Source: Mangrovimicrobium sp033283385 (GTDB lineage Bacteria; Pseudomonadota; Gammaproteobacteria; Pseudomonadales; Halieaceae). Taken from it: a stretch of 64,000 nucleotides of DNA. The notes under the pieces are model-generated. The model did not search any database and had not been told where the DNA came from. It worked only from the letters and a program-made list of their open reading frames with translations. Position numbers and translations under genes: made by a program. The stretch lies in contig JAWMQQ010000001.1 of NCBI GenBank assembly GCA_033283385.1, forward strand, positions 1,488,001 through 1,552,000, given 5' to 3'. Below, piece after piece: positions 8,974 to 20,084 of this stretch (position 1 is its first letter; every line of letters begins with the position of its first letter).

Positions 8974-9678
8974 ATGAATACCAGAGGACAACTGATCATG
9001 CTGTGGACCACGCCGGTAGCCGGCGTGCTGTTCCTGATCGCCTACCTGCTGTTCCCGGCGTTCTCGCCGCCGATGTCGCCCGAAATGACGCCCGAGCAGG
9101 TGGCGGCCTTCTTCCGTGAGAACCTCGCGGCCATGCGCGGCGTGGTGGTGTTCTGCAATTTGATCGGCTGCCTGCTGGTGCCCCTGTTTGCGGTGATCGT
9201 GGTGCAGATGCTGCGGGTGATCAACTCCAGCCCGGTGTTCGCCTACGCCTACCTGATCTGCGTCGCGATCGGCATCACCGCGTTCATCCTCGCGGACTTC
9301 GCCTGGGGTGTGGCGCTGTACCGGCCCGATCGGGACCCGCAACTGATCAGCCTGCTCAACGACATGGCGTGGTTCTTCTTTATCACGCCCGCGGGAATCC
9401 TGGTGGTGCAGAACCTCTGCCTCGCGGGCGCGATCTACCTCGACGCGCGGCCGCAGCCGGTATTCCCGCGCTGGGTGGCGCACTTCAACGTGCTGACAGC
9501 CCTGGTGTTCGCCCCGGCGGCCTTCGCGATCCTGCACAAGAGCGGGCCCCTGGCCTGGGACGGCTTCGTGTCCTTCGGGCTGAGGCTTGCGACCTATGCG
9601 ATCTACGCGGCGGTGATGTTCTGGGTGCTGCTGGGCGTGGTGCGCCAGCAGGTCGATGACGAGGGGGTGACCCTATGA
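8974..9678 (+). CDS. Integral membrane protein, paralogue of the next gene
   Basis: A 234-residue protein with six or so hydrophobic segments (starting IMLWTTPVAGVLFLIAYLLF at about 8-27). ATG 8974 is preceded by GAGGAG; an in-frame extension to 8902 falls in the REP-like repeat and is rejected. Its C-terminal part FPRW...HKSGPLAWDG aligns with LPRW...SHSGPFAWNG in the next protein, so the two are diverged duplicates. No catalytic or metal motif is evident. It overlaps the downstream gene by ATGA and leads an operon with oxidase-like subunits III and IV. Role unknown. Confidence 0.75.
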   Translation: MNTRGQLIMLWTTPVAGVLFLIAYLLFPAFSPPMSPEMTPEQVAAFFRENLAAMRGVVVFCNLIGCLLVPLFAVIVVQMLRVINSSPVFAYAYLICVAIGITAFILADFAWGVALYRPDRDPQLISLLNDMAWFFFITPAGILVVQNLCLAGAIYLDARPQPVFPRWVAHFNVLTALVFAPAAFAILHKSGPLAWDGFVSFGLRLATYAIYAAVMFWVLLGVVRQQVDDEGVTL

Positions 9679-10454
9679 GCCAGAGTATCGCCCTGGACGT
9701 ACCGTCCGCGGCGCGCTCCGCGGGGCCCTGGTACCGCAATAAAAAGCTGGACCAGTGGCTGTGCTTCTGGAGCGTGCCGGTGTTCTACAACCTGTTCGGG
9801 ATCGTGTTCGTGCCGCTGAGCTGGATGATGCCGCCGCGTGCGCCGGGAAATACCGAAGCGGGCGTGATCGAGTTCATGCAGTCTCCCAACCTGCTGCTGG
9901 CGACCACCATACTGATCCTGGTGGTGGGGCTGTCCGCCGTGGGTAACGCGGTCTACCTCAGCCAGATGAAGCGCATGACGGTCAGCCCGGTGTTGCGCTA
10001 TGCGTTTATCGTGGGCGCGGCGACAGGCGCCATCGTCGGCTGCCTGTTTCCCATGTTCTGCTTCGGCCTGGGCGCTTTCCGCTCGGGCTACAGCCCCGAG
10101 GTGCTGCAACTGCTGTACGACTTCGGTTACATGTCGTTCATCGGTTGCCTGGGCTGTTTCTTTCTCAACTGGTCCTGCCTCGGCCTGTCCATCCTGCTGG
10201 ACGAGAACAACACCCTGCCGCGCTGGCTGGGCTACTACACCATCTGGCAGTCGGTCACCGAGATCTTCGCGTCCACGCTCTGGGTGAGCCACTCGGGGCC
10301 CTTTGCCTGGAACGGCCTTCTGGCGTTCTGGTTCAACATGGTGCTCTACGTGCCCTGGCAGTTCATCGTCTACCTGTGCATCTACCGGGCCATCAAGAGC
10401 CAGCCGGAGAGCGAACTGGACAACTTCCGGCCCGCAGCGGCGGCGGCCCATTGA
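9675..10454 (+). CDS. Integral membrane protein, paralogue of the previous gene
   Basis: A 259-residue polytopic membrane protein with about six hydrophobic segments, beginning after a polar N-terminal 30 residues (WLCFWSVPVFYNLFGIVFV). It shares the R-W and SGP-x-AW-x-G signature with its neighbour at 8974 and is translationally coupled to it. No recognisable redox or transporter motif was seen. Its position directly before haem-copper-oxidase subunit III/IV-like genes suggests it is part of the same membrane assembly. Family not recognised. Confidence 0.75.
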   Translation: MSQSIALDVPSAARSAGPWYRNKKLDQWLCFWSVPVFYNLFGIVFVPLSWMMPPRAPGNTEAGVIEFMQSPNLLLATTILILVVGLSAVGNAVYLSQMKRMTVSPVLRYAFIVGAATGAIVGCLFPMFCFGLGAFRSGYSPEVLQLLYDFGYMSFIGCLGCFFLNWSCLGLSILLDENNTLPRWLGYYTIWQSVTEIFASTLWVSHSGPFAWNGLLAFWFNMVLYVPWQFIVYLCIYRAIKSQPESELDNFRPAAAAAH

Positions 10455-10479
10455 GCGACGCGGGGGAGGCGGGTGAATC

Positions 10480-11082
10480 ATGAGCAACACGGAAGCGGCT
10501 GTAATGGCCGATACGGGGAGTGAACAGGGCGCGGCGGGCTACCTGCCCGGCGAGCCGGGGATGTGGTTTTTCATTATCGGCGACCTGCTGATTTTCGGCG
10601 TCTACTTCATCGCCTACGTAATCTACCGCGGGCAGCAACCGGAACTGTTCCTGCACAGCCAGGCTTTCCTCAACCAGGGGATCGGCGTCACCAATACCCT
10701 GGTGCTGCTCACCAGCTCCTGGTGCCTGGCGCTGGGCACGCAAGCGGCTCGCAGCGGGCAGCGCAGGGATGCGGTGCGGTTGCTCGCGCTCACCGGGGTG
10801 ATCGGCGGGCTGTTCCCCTTCCTCAAGCTGCTGGAGTGGGCGCCCAAGCTGGCGGCGGGCCACACGCCGGGGGAAAACCTGTTTTTCATGTACTACTACG
10901 TGATGACGGGGCTGCACCTGTGCCACGTGCTGTTGGGTCTGGTGATCATCGGCTTCATGCTGCGCCACCTGCGGCGGGCGCCGGCGCCCAATATAAAGTT
11001 CATCGAGGCCGGGGCAATCTACTGGCACATGGTGGACCTGCTGTGGCTGCTGTTGTTCGCGCTGTTCTACCTGATGAGGTGA
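10480..11082 (+). CDS. Haem-copper oxidase subunit III-like protein (NorE/CoxO type)
   Basis: A 200-residue, five-segment membrane protein of the short cytochrome c oxidase subunit III family. The signatures are EPGMWFFIIGDLLIFGVYF, the LLLTSSWCLALGTQAA helix, MTGLHLCHVLLGLVI (the family's G-x-H-x-x-H-V) and EAGAIYWHMVDLLWLLLFALFYL. Such free-standing subunit III proteins occur beside nitric oxide reductases as NorE, or with alternative oxidases. No catalytic subunit I or II is in this window, so the partner enzyme is unknown. Confidence 0.87.
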   Translation: MSNTEAAVMADTGSEQGAAGYLPGEPGMWFFIIGDLLIFGVYFIAYVIYRGQQPELFLHSQAFLNQGIGVTNTLVLLTSSWCLALGTQAARSGQRRDAVRLLALTGVIGGLFPFLKLLEWAPKLAAGHTPGENLFFMYYYVMTGLHLCHVLLGLVIIGFMLRHLRRAPAPNIKFIEAGAIYWHMVDLLWLLLFALFYLMR

Positions 11083-11085
11083 GCT

Positions 11086-11364
11086 ATGACTGTCTACCTG
11101 CGCAATTCGCTGACCTACGCCTGGTCGTTTCTCGTCGGGATCACGCTGTTTTCCTGGTGGCTGGCCCGCGCTCGCGGCGGGGAGTACCAGCTGGATATGG
11201 CCATCACCGTGGGCGTACTGGTGATGGCCGCGGTAAAGGCCTGGCTGGTCATCGCCCATTTCATGGAGGTGCGCGGCGGCCCGGCCTGGCTCAAGCGCAC
11301 CACCTACGGCTGGGTGGTAGGAGTGCTGGCCCTGCTACTGGCGGCCTACGCGTTTTCCCACTGA
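11086..11364 (+). CDS. Cytochrome c oxidase subunit IV-family / NorF-like small membrane protein
   Basis: A 92-residue protein with three hydrophobic segments. The central AVKAWLVIAHFMEVRGGPAWLK motif is the hallmark of the prokaryotic subunit IV (COX4_pro/NorF) family. It starts three bases after the subunit III-like gene and ends the operon, converging on glgP. By family it is a small accessory of a haem-copper oxidase or nitric oxide reductase. Which enzyme it serves here is not visible. Confidence 0.87.
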   Translation: MTVYLRNSLTYAWSFLVGITLFSWWLARARGGEYQLDMAITVGVLVMAAVKAWLVIAHFMEVRGGPAWLKRTTYGWVVGVLALLLAAYAFSH

Positions 11365-11374
11365 TCAATCAGGA

Positions 11375-13900
<2,526 letters not shown>

Positions 13901-14140
13901 CCTGGATGAAGGGCAAGGTCCTGGCGAAACAATGCAATTTACGTGCAAAACACCGCCATCCCTAACTTATAGCTGATTTGCGGATGTTTGCAGCTTGTGA
14001 CAATGGGCAGCGCACCAAATTGCGCCGGCCGGTGGCGAAGCTGCCCTGTTTCGGTGAGCGGGCCTGCCGGCTGGCTTCTTGAGCGCGCCAGGCAATTCAC
14101 CCATACTCCCCCCGGAATCGCAGCGGCAGACCGGGAGCGC

Positions 14141-15130
14141 ATGCAAGCGAACATAGTCATTCTTGCCACCGGCGGCACCATCGCCGGCCGCGGCGACAGC
14201 GGCACGCAGGCCAGCTACCAGTCCGGCGAGGTCAGCGTGCAGGCTTTGATCGACGCGGTGCCGCAGCTGGCGCAACTGGCGTCGATTCGCGGCGAGCAGG
14301 TGGCCAATGTCGGCAGCCAGGACATGTCGGACGCCATCTGGCTGGCGCTGGCCGCGCGGGTCAATGCGCTGCTGGCCAGAGACGATGTCGATGGCGTGGT
14401 CATCACCCACGGCACCGACACCATCGAGGAGACCGCTTATTTCCTCGACCTCGTGGTACACAGCCGCAAGCCGGTGGTGCTCACCGCGGCCATGCGCCCG
14501 GCCACGGCGCTCTCCGCGGATGGCCCGCTCAACATCTACAACGCGGTGGCGGTGGCCGCCGACCCGGAGGCTGCCGGGCGCGGCGTGCTGGTGGTCATCA
14601 ACGACAACATCCACGGCGCACGCGGCATGTCCAAGGGCAGCACCACGGATGTGCAGGCCTTCACCTCGCCGGAGCGCGGCCTGATCGGCAGCAGCCTGTA
14701 TGGCGAAAATCGCTACTTCCGGTTTCCCTACCGGCGCCACACCGTTGATTCAGAGTTCGAGGTGGCGGGTGTAAACAGCCTGCCGCGGGTGGATATCCTG
14801 TACCTGCACGCCAGTGCTGCTCCGGATCTCGTCGGCGCATCTCTCGCCGCCGGGGCGAAGGGTATCGTCCTCGCCGGCGTCGGCAACGGCAATATGAGCC
14901 GCGAGATGCAGGCCGCTGTCGCACGGGCGGCGGGGCAGGGTGTCGTGGTCGTGCGCTCCAGCCGGGTGAGCCAGGGTTTTGTCGCGCGCAATGTAGAGAC
15001 TGACGACGACGCGCTGGGCACCGTCGCCGCCGGCGAACTGAAACCGCCCCAGGCGCGGGTGCTGCTGATGCTGGCGCTGCTGCGGGGCGGCGATGCCGCC
15101 GCGGCGCAGGCGCTGTTCGACCAGTACTAG
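14141..15130 (+). CDS. L-asparaginase (type II sequence class, no signal peptide)
   Basis: A 329-residue asparaginase/glutaminase. It has both catalytic threonine motifs: ILATGGTIAGRGDSG near residue 5-19 and VVITHGTDTIEETAYF near residue 85-100, plus the GMSKGSTTDV lysine region. Sequence type resembles periplasmic AnsB, but the protein starts directly at the first core strand (MQANIVILATGG) without a leader, so it should be cytoplasmic. ATG 14141 follows GGGAGCGC; an extension to 13988 has no homology. Glutaminase side activity cannot be excluded. Confidence 0.92.
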   Translation: MQANIVILATGGTIAGRGDSGTQASYQSGEVSVQALIDAVPQLAQLASIRGEQVANVGSQDMSDAIWLALAARVNALLARDDVDGVVITHGTDTIEETAYFLDLVVHSRKPVVLTAAMRPATALSADGPLNIYNAVAVAADPEAAGRGVLVVINDNIHGARGMSKGSTTDVQAFTSPERGLIGSSLYGENRYFRFPYRRHTVDSEFEVAGVNSLPRVDILYLHASAAPDLVGASLAAGAKGIVLAGVGNGNMSREMQAAVARAAGQGVVVVRSSRVSQGFVARNVETDDDALGTVAAGELKPPQARVLLMLALLRGGDAAAAQALFDQY

Positions 15131-15135
15131 CGCCG

Positions 15136-15894
15136 GTGGAGACACTCCCCATCCTCTACCGGGACGAGTACCTCGTCGCCATCGACAAGCCCGCCGGCCT
15201 GCTGGTGCACCGCAGCCCCATCGACCGGCACGAAACCCGCTTCGCCCTGCAACTGCTGCGCGACCAGATCGGCCAGCGGGTGTATCCGGTCCACCGGCTC
15301 GACAAACCCACTTCGGGCGTGCTGCTGTTTGCCTTGTCGCCGGAGATTGCGGCCAGTCTCTCCAGCCAGATTTCCGCCCGCAGCGTGACCAAGGATTACC
15401 TCGCAATCGTGCGCGGCTACTGCCCGGCCCGGGGGGAGATCGATCACGCCATCAGCGACAAGGCGGACGCCATCGCCGATCGCGACCGCCGCCAGCCGCG
15501 CGCGGCCCAGGAGGCGCAGACCCGCTACCGCTGCCTGGCGACGGTGGAGCTGCCTTATGCGGTCGACCGCTATCCGCAATCGCGCTATTCACTGGTACAC
15601 CTGCAGCCGCGACAGGGGCGCAAGCACCAGTTGCGCCGGCACATGAAACACATCGGGCACCCGATCATCGGCGATGCAAAATACGGCAAGGGCGTGCACA
15701 ACCGCTTTTTCCAGGCGCAGTTCGGTTGCTCGAGGCTGTTGCTGGCCTGTGTCGGGATGCAACTGGTACATCCGGTGAGCGGCGAGCCGCTGCTGATCGC
15801 TACCGGCCCGGGCGACGGTTTCGCGCAGTTGCTGCGGGCTTTTGGCTGGGAAAACTCGCTGCCTGCCGCGCCGCTGGCTAGACTGGGGCAGTAG
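15136..15894 (+). CDS. truC: tRNA pseudouridine(65) synthase
   Basis: A 252-residue RluA-family pseudouridine synthase. The catalytic motif VHRLDKPTSG (about 52-61) contains the essential aspartate. The N-terminus (PILYRDEYLVAIDKPAGLLVH), the RQGRKHQLRRHMKHIGHPI block and the NRFF-x-x-QF-x-C signature match TruC, which modifies U65 of some tRNAs. The GTG start at 15136 is five bases after the asparaginase stop, so the two may share a transcript. Confidence 0.9.
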   Translation: METLPILYRDEYLVAIDKPAGLLVHRSPIDRHETRFALQLLRDQIGQRVYPVHRLDKPTSGVLLFALSPEIAASLSSQISARSVTKDYLAIVRGYCPARGEIDHAISDKADAIADRDRRQPRAAQEAQTRYRCLATVELPYAVDRYPQSRYSLVHLQPRQGRKHQLRRHMKHIGHPIIGDAKYGKGVHNRFFQAQFGCSRLLLACVGMQLVHPVSGEPLLIATGPGDGFAQLLRAFGWENSLPAAPLARLGQ

Positions 15895-15920
15895 CCACGC
15901 ACAAGCAGGAGCCATTGCCG

Positions 15921-16562
15921 ATGAAACTCGCCGGAGTGCATATTTCGCCGTTTGTACGCAAGGTGGCTGTAGTGCTCACCATGAAGGGCCTGGAGTACGA
16001 GCACGAAATGGTCATCCCCGGCCAGTTATCGGCCGAGTACCTCGCCCTCAGCCCGCTGAAAAAGATCCCGGTCCTGGTGGACGGCGATTTCGCCGTCCCC
16101 GATTCCAGCGTGATCTGCCAGTACCTGGAGGAGCAGTACCCGGAGCCAAGCGTATTGCCGGAGACTCCCAGGGAGCGGGCGCGCACGCGCTTTCTCGAGG
16201 AATTCGCCGACACCCGCCTGACCGACGCAATGCGGGTATTCGTCATCGAGCGATTCGTGAACCCGGTGCTGTTCAATACGCCTACAGATACCGCCAAGGT
16301 GAAGTGGGCCGAGGAGGAGGGCGCGCCTGAGGCGCTGGCATACCTTGAAACCCAGGTGCCGGAGGTGGGCTTCCTGTTCGGCGCCTTCTCGCTCGCCGAC
16401 ATCGCCCTGGCTTCACCGGTGATGACCGCTGCCTATGGTGACTACAAGGTGGACCCGGACCGCTGGCCGCGCTTTGCCGCCTTTGTCGAGCGCGTCGAGG
16501 CCGTGCCTGTGGTGCGCTCGGTGGTCGAAGCCGAGCGCGCGGCGCTGGCCGCGTTCAAATGA
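15921..16562 (+). CDS. Glutathione S-transferase family protein
   Basis: A 213-residue GST. The N-terminal thioredoxin fold starts KLAGVHISPFVRKVAVVL, with SPF-x-RKV in the catalytic position and the cis-proline/glutathione segment KKIPVLVDGD...VPDSSVICQYLEE (about 50-72). The C-terminal helical domain ends with FSLADIALASPV. ATG 15921 has CAGGAG upstream; a TTG two codons earlier is less likely. Substrate unknown; a general detoxification or isomerase role is usual. Confidence 0.9.
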   Translation: MKLAGVHISPFVRKVAVVLTMKGLEYEHEMVIPGQLSAEYLALSPLKKIPVLVDGDFAVPDSSVICQYLEEQYPEPSVLPETPRERARTRFLEEFADTRLTDAMRVFVIERFVNPVLFNTPTDTAKVKWAEEEGAPEALAYLETQVPEVGFLFGAFSLADIALASPVMTAAYGDYKVDPDRWPRFAAFVERVEAVPVVRSVVEAERAALAAFK

Positions 16563-16564
16563 GC

Positions 16565-16753
16565 TCAGTTGTCGTCGAGCGCCTGTAACTGCTTGTCAGC
16601 CTGCTCTTTTACCAGGTCTTCCACGCCCCTGGCCTGGTCCATCGATTGCTGGTAACTCTCGGGGATCGCGGTCTCGGCCTCCTCGCCGCCGGCCGCGTTG
16701 TACAGCACCCAGGCGATGGCGCCCAGCGCCAGCAGCATTCCCAGTAGTCGCAT
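16565..16753 (-). CDS. Small single-pass membrane protein
   Basis: A 62-residue product: an N-terminal hydrophobic helix (LLGMLLALGAIAWVLYNAAG, about 3-22) followed by an acidic, helical tail rich in E, Q and D. It is convergent with the GST gene. Such short anchored proteins are common near gltX in related genomes, but I know no assigned function. Codon use looks coding (GC-rich third positions). It could also be a lipid-exposed subunit of an unknown complex. Confidence 0.6.
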   Translation of the reverse strand: MRLLGMLLALGAIAWVLYNAAGGEEAETAIPESYQQSMDQARGVEDLVKEQADKQLQALDDN

Positions 16754-16961
16754 AGCAGTGCACTCCGCCAGTGTATGCGTTCATTCTCAACCCGGCGCCA
16801 GCGCAGTGTCGAGCGCCATTCGCCGGTAAGTCGCGATAACTCCGGGGCCCGTTGGCGGTGGGATTTGCCCCTGCCAGCCCGTATAATCGCCCATCCTGAA
16901 AACCGGCGCCCGCAGGCCGGGATTCAACGACCTTCTACTGAAACCAGATCGCAGGACCACC

Positions 16962-18446
16962 ATGTCGACCGTTCGCACCCGCGTCGCCCCTTCGCCCACC
17001 GGCGACCCCCACGTAGGCACCGCCTATATCGCACTGTTCAACCTCTGCTTCGCCCGCGCCCACGGCGGCCAGTTCCTGCTGCGCATCGAGGATACCGACC
17101 AGGTGCGCAGCACCCCGGAATCGGAACAGGCGATCCTCGATTCCCTGCGCTGGCTGGGCATCACCTGGGACGAGGGCCCGGACGTCGGTGGCCCCCACGG
17201 CCCCTACCGGCAGAGCGAGCGCATGGAAATCTACGGCGAGTACGCGAAGCAACTGGTGGAGGCGGGCAAGGCTTTCATCTGCTACCGCACCGCGGAAGAA
17301 CTGGACCAGTTGCGCAACGTACGCCAGGAATCGGGCATCAGCAGCGCGCTGAAACCCTCGGACCTGATGCTGGACGCCGACGAGTTCGCCCGCCGCGAGG
17401 CGGCAGGCGAGCCCTACGTGATCCGCATGATGGTGCCGGAGGAAGAGGGCGCCTGCGCCGTCGACGACATGCTGCGCGGCACCATCGAGCTGGATTGGGG
17501 CATGGTCGACGCGCAGGTGCTGCTGAAGTCCGACGGCATGCCCACCTACCACCTGGCCAACGTGGTGGACGACCACTTGATGGGCATCACCCACGTGATC
17601 CGCGGCGAGGAGTGGATCAACTCCGCGCCCAAGCACAAGCTGCTCTACGAGTACTTCGGCTGGGACATGCCGCAGCTCTGTCACCTGCCGTTGCTGCGCA
17701 ACCCGGACAAGTCCAAGCTCTCCAAGCGCAAGAATCCCACCAGCATCCTGTACTACCAGCGCATGGGTTTCCTGCCGGAAGCGCTGCTCAACTACCTCGG
17801 CCGCATGGGCTGGTCCATGCCCGACGAGCGCGAGAAATTCTCGCTGGAACAGATGATGAACGAGTTCGACATCACCCGGGTCTCCCTGGGCGGACCGATC
17901 TTCGACATCGAGAAACTGCGCTGGCTGAACGGGCTGTGGATTCGCGAGGACCTGGACGAGGAGCAACTGGCGGACCGCCTGGTGCACTGGGCCCTAAACC
18001 GCGAGAACCTGCTGAAGGTGCTGCCCCACGCGCAAAGGCGCATGGAGACCCTCAGCGATTTCGCACCGCTGGCTGCCTTCCTCGCCTCCGGCACATTGCC
18101 GCTCACCGAGGCCAGCTTTGCCGAGATCAAGGGCGAGCGTGAAGACGTGGTGAAAGGTATGCAGTTCGCCCTGTGGAAACTGGAAGCACAGCGCCACTGG
18201 ACACGCGATAATATCTGGAACGACCTCAAGGGCCTTGCCGACGCGCTGGGCGTGAAGGTGAAGGACTTCCTCGCGCCGATGTTCATCGCAATCTCCGGCT
18301 CCAGCGCGTCATTCTCCGTGGTCGACGCCATGGAGATCCTCGGCCCGGACATGAGCCGCGCGCGCCTGCGCCACGCCATCGAAGTGCTCGGCGGTGTGTC
18401 GAAGAAAGCGACCAAGCGCTACGAGAAGGAGTTCGCGGACCTGTAA
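16962..18446 (+). CDS. gltX: Glutamyl-tRNA synthetase
   Basis: A 494-residue class I aminoacyl-tRNA synthetase charging tRNA-Glu. The HIGH-type motif is in APSPTGDPHVGTAY (about 8-21) and the KMSKS-type loop in KSKLSKRKNP (about 247-256). RIEDTDQVRS and the GIxHVIRGEEW segment match GlnRS/GluRS catalytic folds, and an all-helical anticodon domain follows. Length is normal for the gammaproteobacterial enzyme. Confidence 0.96.
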   Translation: MSTVRTRVAPSPTGDPHVGTAYIALFNLCFARAHGGQFLLRIEDTDQVRSTPESEQAILDSLRWLGITWDEGPDVGGPHGPYRQSERMEIYGEYAKQLVEAGKAFICYRTAEELDQLRNVRQESGISSALKPSDLMLDADEFARREAAGEPYVIRMMVPEEEGACAVDDMLRGTIELDWGMVDAQVLLKSDGMPTYHLANVVDDHLMGITHVIRGEEWINSAPKHKLLYEYFGWDMPQLCHLPLLRNPDKSKLSKRKNPTSILYYQRMGFLPEALLNYLGRMGWSMPDEREKFSLEQMMNEFDITRVSLGGPIFDIEKLRWLNGLWIREDLDEEQLADRLVHWALNRENLLKVLPHAQRRMETLSDFAPLAAFLASGTLPLTEASFAEIKGEREDVVKGMQFALWKLEAQRHWTRDNIWNDLKGLADALGVKVKDFLAPMFIAISGSSASFSVVDAMEILGPDMSRARLRHAIEVLGGVSKKATKRYEKEFADL

Positions 18447-18476
18447 TTACAGGCCCGCCGCGATCACCACAGCCCC

Positions 18477-19100
18477 ATGACCGGTGCCTTCCACCTGATC
18501 GACCTGCTGGCCACCGCGGTGTTCGCCATCAGCGGGGCGCTGGCGGCCGCCGAGCGCAAGCACGATATCCTCAGCTTCGTGCTGTTCGGCACGATCACCG
18601 GCATCGGCGGCGGTACCGCCCGCGACCTGCTGCTGGGCAGCGGTTCCGTGTTCTGGGTGGAGGACACCGCCTACCTGTGGATCTGCTTCGGCGCGGCCAT
18701 CGCCACATGGTTCCTGGCGCCGCTGTTTACTTCATTGCATCGCCTGCTGTTGTGGGCGGACGCCCTGGGCATGTCACTGTTCTGTGTGCTGGGTGCAGCG
18801 AAAGCCGTGAGCCTGGGGGCGCCCGCAATCGTGGCGGTGGTGATGGGCGTGATGACCGCCAGCTTCGGTTCGATGATCCGCGATACGCTGCTCAATACCG
18901 AGCCGGTGCTGCTGGGGCCAGAAATCTACGTCACCGCTGCGCTGCTGGGCGCGGCGTCCTATGTGCTGCTGGCAGAGTTTGCAGAGACCGCTGCGTTTGC
19001 ACTGCCGGTGGCGATGCTGCTGGCATTCAGCCTTCGCGCCTGCGCGATTCTCTTCGACCTGCGCTTACCGAAGTACGGGGTGGGGAAGGGCGGGGACTGA
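18477..19100 (+). CDS. TRIC-type (UPF0126) membrane channel protein
   Basis: A 207-residue protein with two tandem UPF0126 repeats, the second carrying ASFGSMIRDTLL and the first GIGGGTARDLLLG. These Gly-rich kinked-helix signatures define prokaryotic TRIC-type trimeric cation channels (E. coli YicG relatives). About seven hydrophobic segments are predicted by eye. It follows gltX on the same strand by 30 bases. Ion preference (K+ in characterised homologues) is inferred. Confidence 0.88.
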   Translation: MTGAFHLIDLLATAVFAISGALAAAERKHDILSFVLFGTITGIGGGTARDLLLGSGSVFWVEDTAYLWICFGAAIATWFLAPLFTSLHRLLLWADALGMSLFCVLGAAKAVSLGAPAIVAVVMGVMTASFGSMIRDTLLNTEPVLLGPEIYVTAALLGAASYVLLAEFAETAAFALPVAMLLAFSLRACAILFDLRLPKYGVGKGGD

Positions 19101-19122
19101 CGGCAATCCCCGCTGCAGGCAC

Positions 19123-19608
19123 TCAGTGGTGATGGTGCCCGCCCGGACCGTGGGCGTGGCCGTGCTGGACTTCTTCCGGCGTTGCGGCGCGCACTTCCGT
19201 AATCTCGATATCGAAGCTCAGGGCCTGGCCCGCCAGCGGGTGGTTGGTGTCGATATCGGCGCTGTGCCGCCCGGCCTTGACGACGGTCACCGGCATGCGG
19301 CCCTCGCTGGTGTTCAGCAGCACGGTCATGCCCGGCTGGAGCTTGCCCTTGTAGACCAGGTGCTTGACCGGCACCCGCTGCTGCCGCGCGGGATTGTGCT
19401 CACCGTAGGCTTTCTCCGCTGATACCTCCGTGGTAAACACGTCGCCTGCAGTCTTGCCGGCCATGGCTTCTTCCAGCCCCGGGATGACGTTGTCCGCCCC
19501 AAACAGGAACGCGCTGGGATCGCCGCCGCGGGAGGTTTCAAGTTCCTCGCCTTGGGCGTTGCGCAGGGTGTAGTGGAAGATGACGACAGTATCTGGGCCG
19601 ATAATCAC
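19123..19608 (-). CDS. FKBP-type peptidyl-prolyl isomerase, SlyD-like with His-rich tail
   Basis: A 161-residue SlyD/FkpB-class FKBP. It shows VIFHYTLRNAQGE, FLFGADNVIPGLEEAMAGKTAGD (FKBP core with the inserted-in-flap domain following) and the return strand LAGQALSFDIEI. The last 15 residues are rich in His and Gly (HGHAHGPGGHHHH), which in SlyD binds nickel, so a metallochaperone role is plausible as well as prolyl isomerisation. It converges on the UPF0126 gene. Confidence 0.92.
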   Translation of the reverse strand: MIIGPDTVVIFHYTLRNAQGEELETSRGGDPSAFLFGADNVIPGLEEAMAGKTAGDVFTTEVSAEKAYGEHNPARQQRVPVKHLVYKGKLQPGMTVLLNTSEGRMPVTVVKAGRHSADIDTNHPLAGQALSFDIEITEVRAATPEEVQHGHAHGPGGHHHH

Positions 19609-19693
19609 GGGAAAGCTCTCTGGTCAGGTAGGCGCCGCGGCGCGGGAGCGCTATGATACACAGCGCAACCTGCACGATCATCCGGTAAACGCC

Positions 19694-19722
19694 TTGACAG
19701 GGGCGCGGCGGCTCAATAAAAT
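19694..19722 (+). promoter_or_regulatory. Sigma-70 promoter for tRNA-Ala
   Basis: TTGACA at 19694-19699 is separated by exactly 17 bp from TAAAAT at 19717-19722, a near-consensus housekeeping promoter. It points at the tRNA gene, whose first base is 67 bp after the -10 box, so a leader of about 60 nt is expected. Confidence 0.75.
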
Positions 19723-19788
19723 GCGCACCTCCTGTCGGATCTGGCGGGTAAGAAATTACCTAAAGATCAACAGGTTACACCGATTTTC

Positions 19789-19864
19789 GGGGCTATAGCT
19801 CAGCTGGGAGAGCGCAACACTGGCAGTGTTGAGGTCTGCGGTTCGATCCCGCATAGCTCCACCA
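19789..19864 (+). tRNA. tRNA-Ala (anticodon GGC), CCA encoded
   Basis: A complete 76-base cloverleaf: acceptor GGGGCTA pairs with TAGCTCC (one G-T), D-stem GCTC/GAGC, anticodon stem CAACA/TGTTG with loop CTGGCAG giving anticodon GGC, T-stem TGCGG/CCGCA with loop TTCGATC, discriminator A and encoded CCA. It is the insertion site of the 12-kb element: the bases from the anticodon loop to one base past CCA are repeated at 31966-32011. Confidence 0.97.
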
Positions 19865-19865
19865 A
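19820..19865 (+). repeat. attL: 46-bp direct repeat inside tRNA-Ala
   Basis: These bases run from the C of the anticodon loop through CCA plus one A and recur without mismatch at 31966-32011. The flanking bases differ on both sides. This is the core of a tRNA 3'-end attachment site; the left copy keeps the tRNA intact. Confidence 0.93.
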
Positions 19866-19882
19866 TATTTCACTTCTAAATC

Positions 19883-19915
19883 AGCCGCTTAGGAACAGTC
19901 CTTGGCGGCTTTTTT
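19883..19915 (+). terminator. Rho-independent terminator just inside the element, after tRNA-Ala
   Basis: AGCCGC (19883-19888) pairs with GCGGCT (19905-19910), with an inner AGGA/TCCT stem, followed by a T run. It lies 19 bp after the tRNA and would end its transcript, replacing the original terminator now at 32013-32049. Confidence 0.8.
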
Positions 19916-20084
19916 GTTTTTAGGGGTTTTGCAGGCTTTGCGTGTGACCAAAGTGTGGCCAGTATGACCTTGTAATCGTCAATGCAGGTACATATGGTTA
20001 AATGTAATTCCTGGCTCCAAGTAATTCGCGCTGATTTTAAGTCCTGAATCTACGAAATTCATTTCGTTGTTAACAATAATGGCT

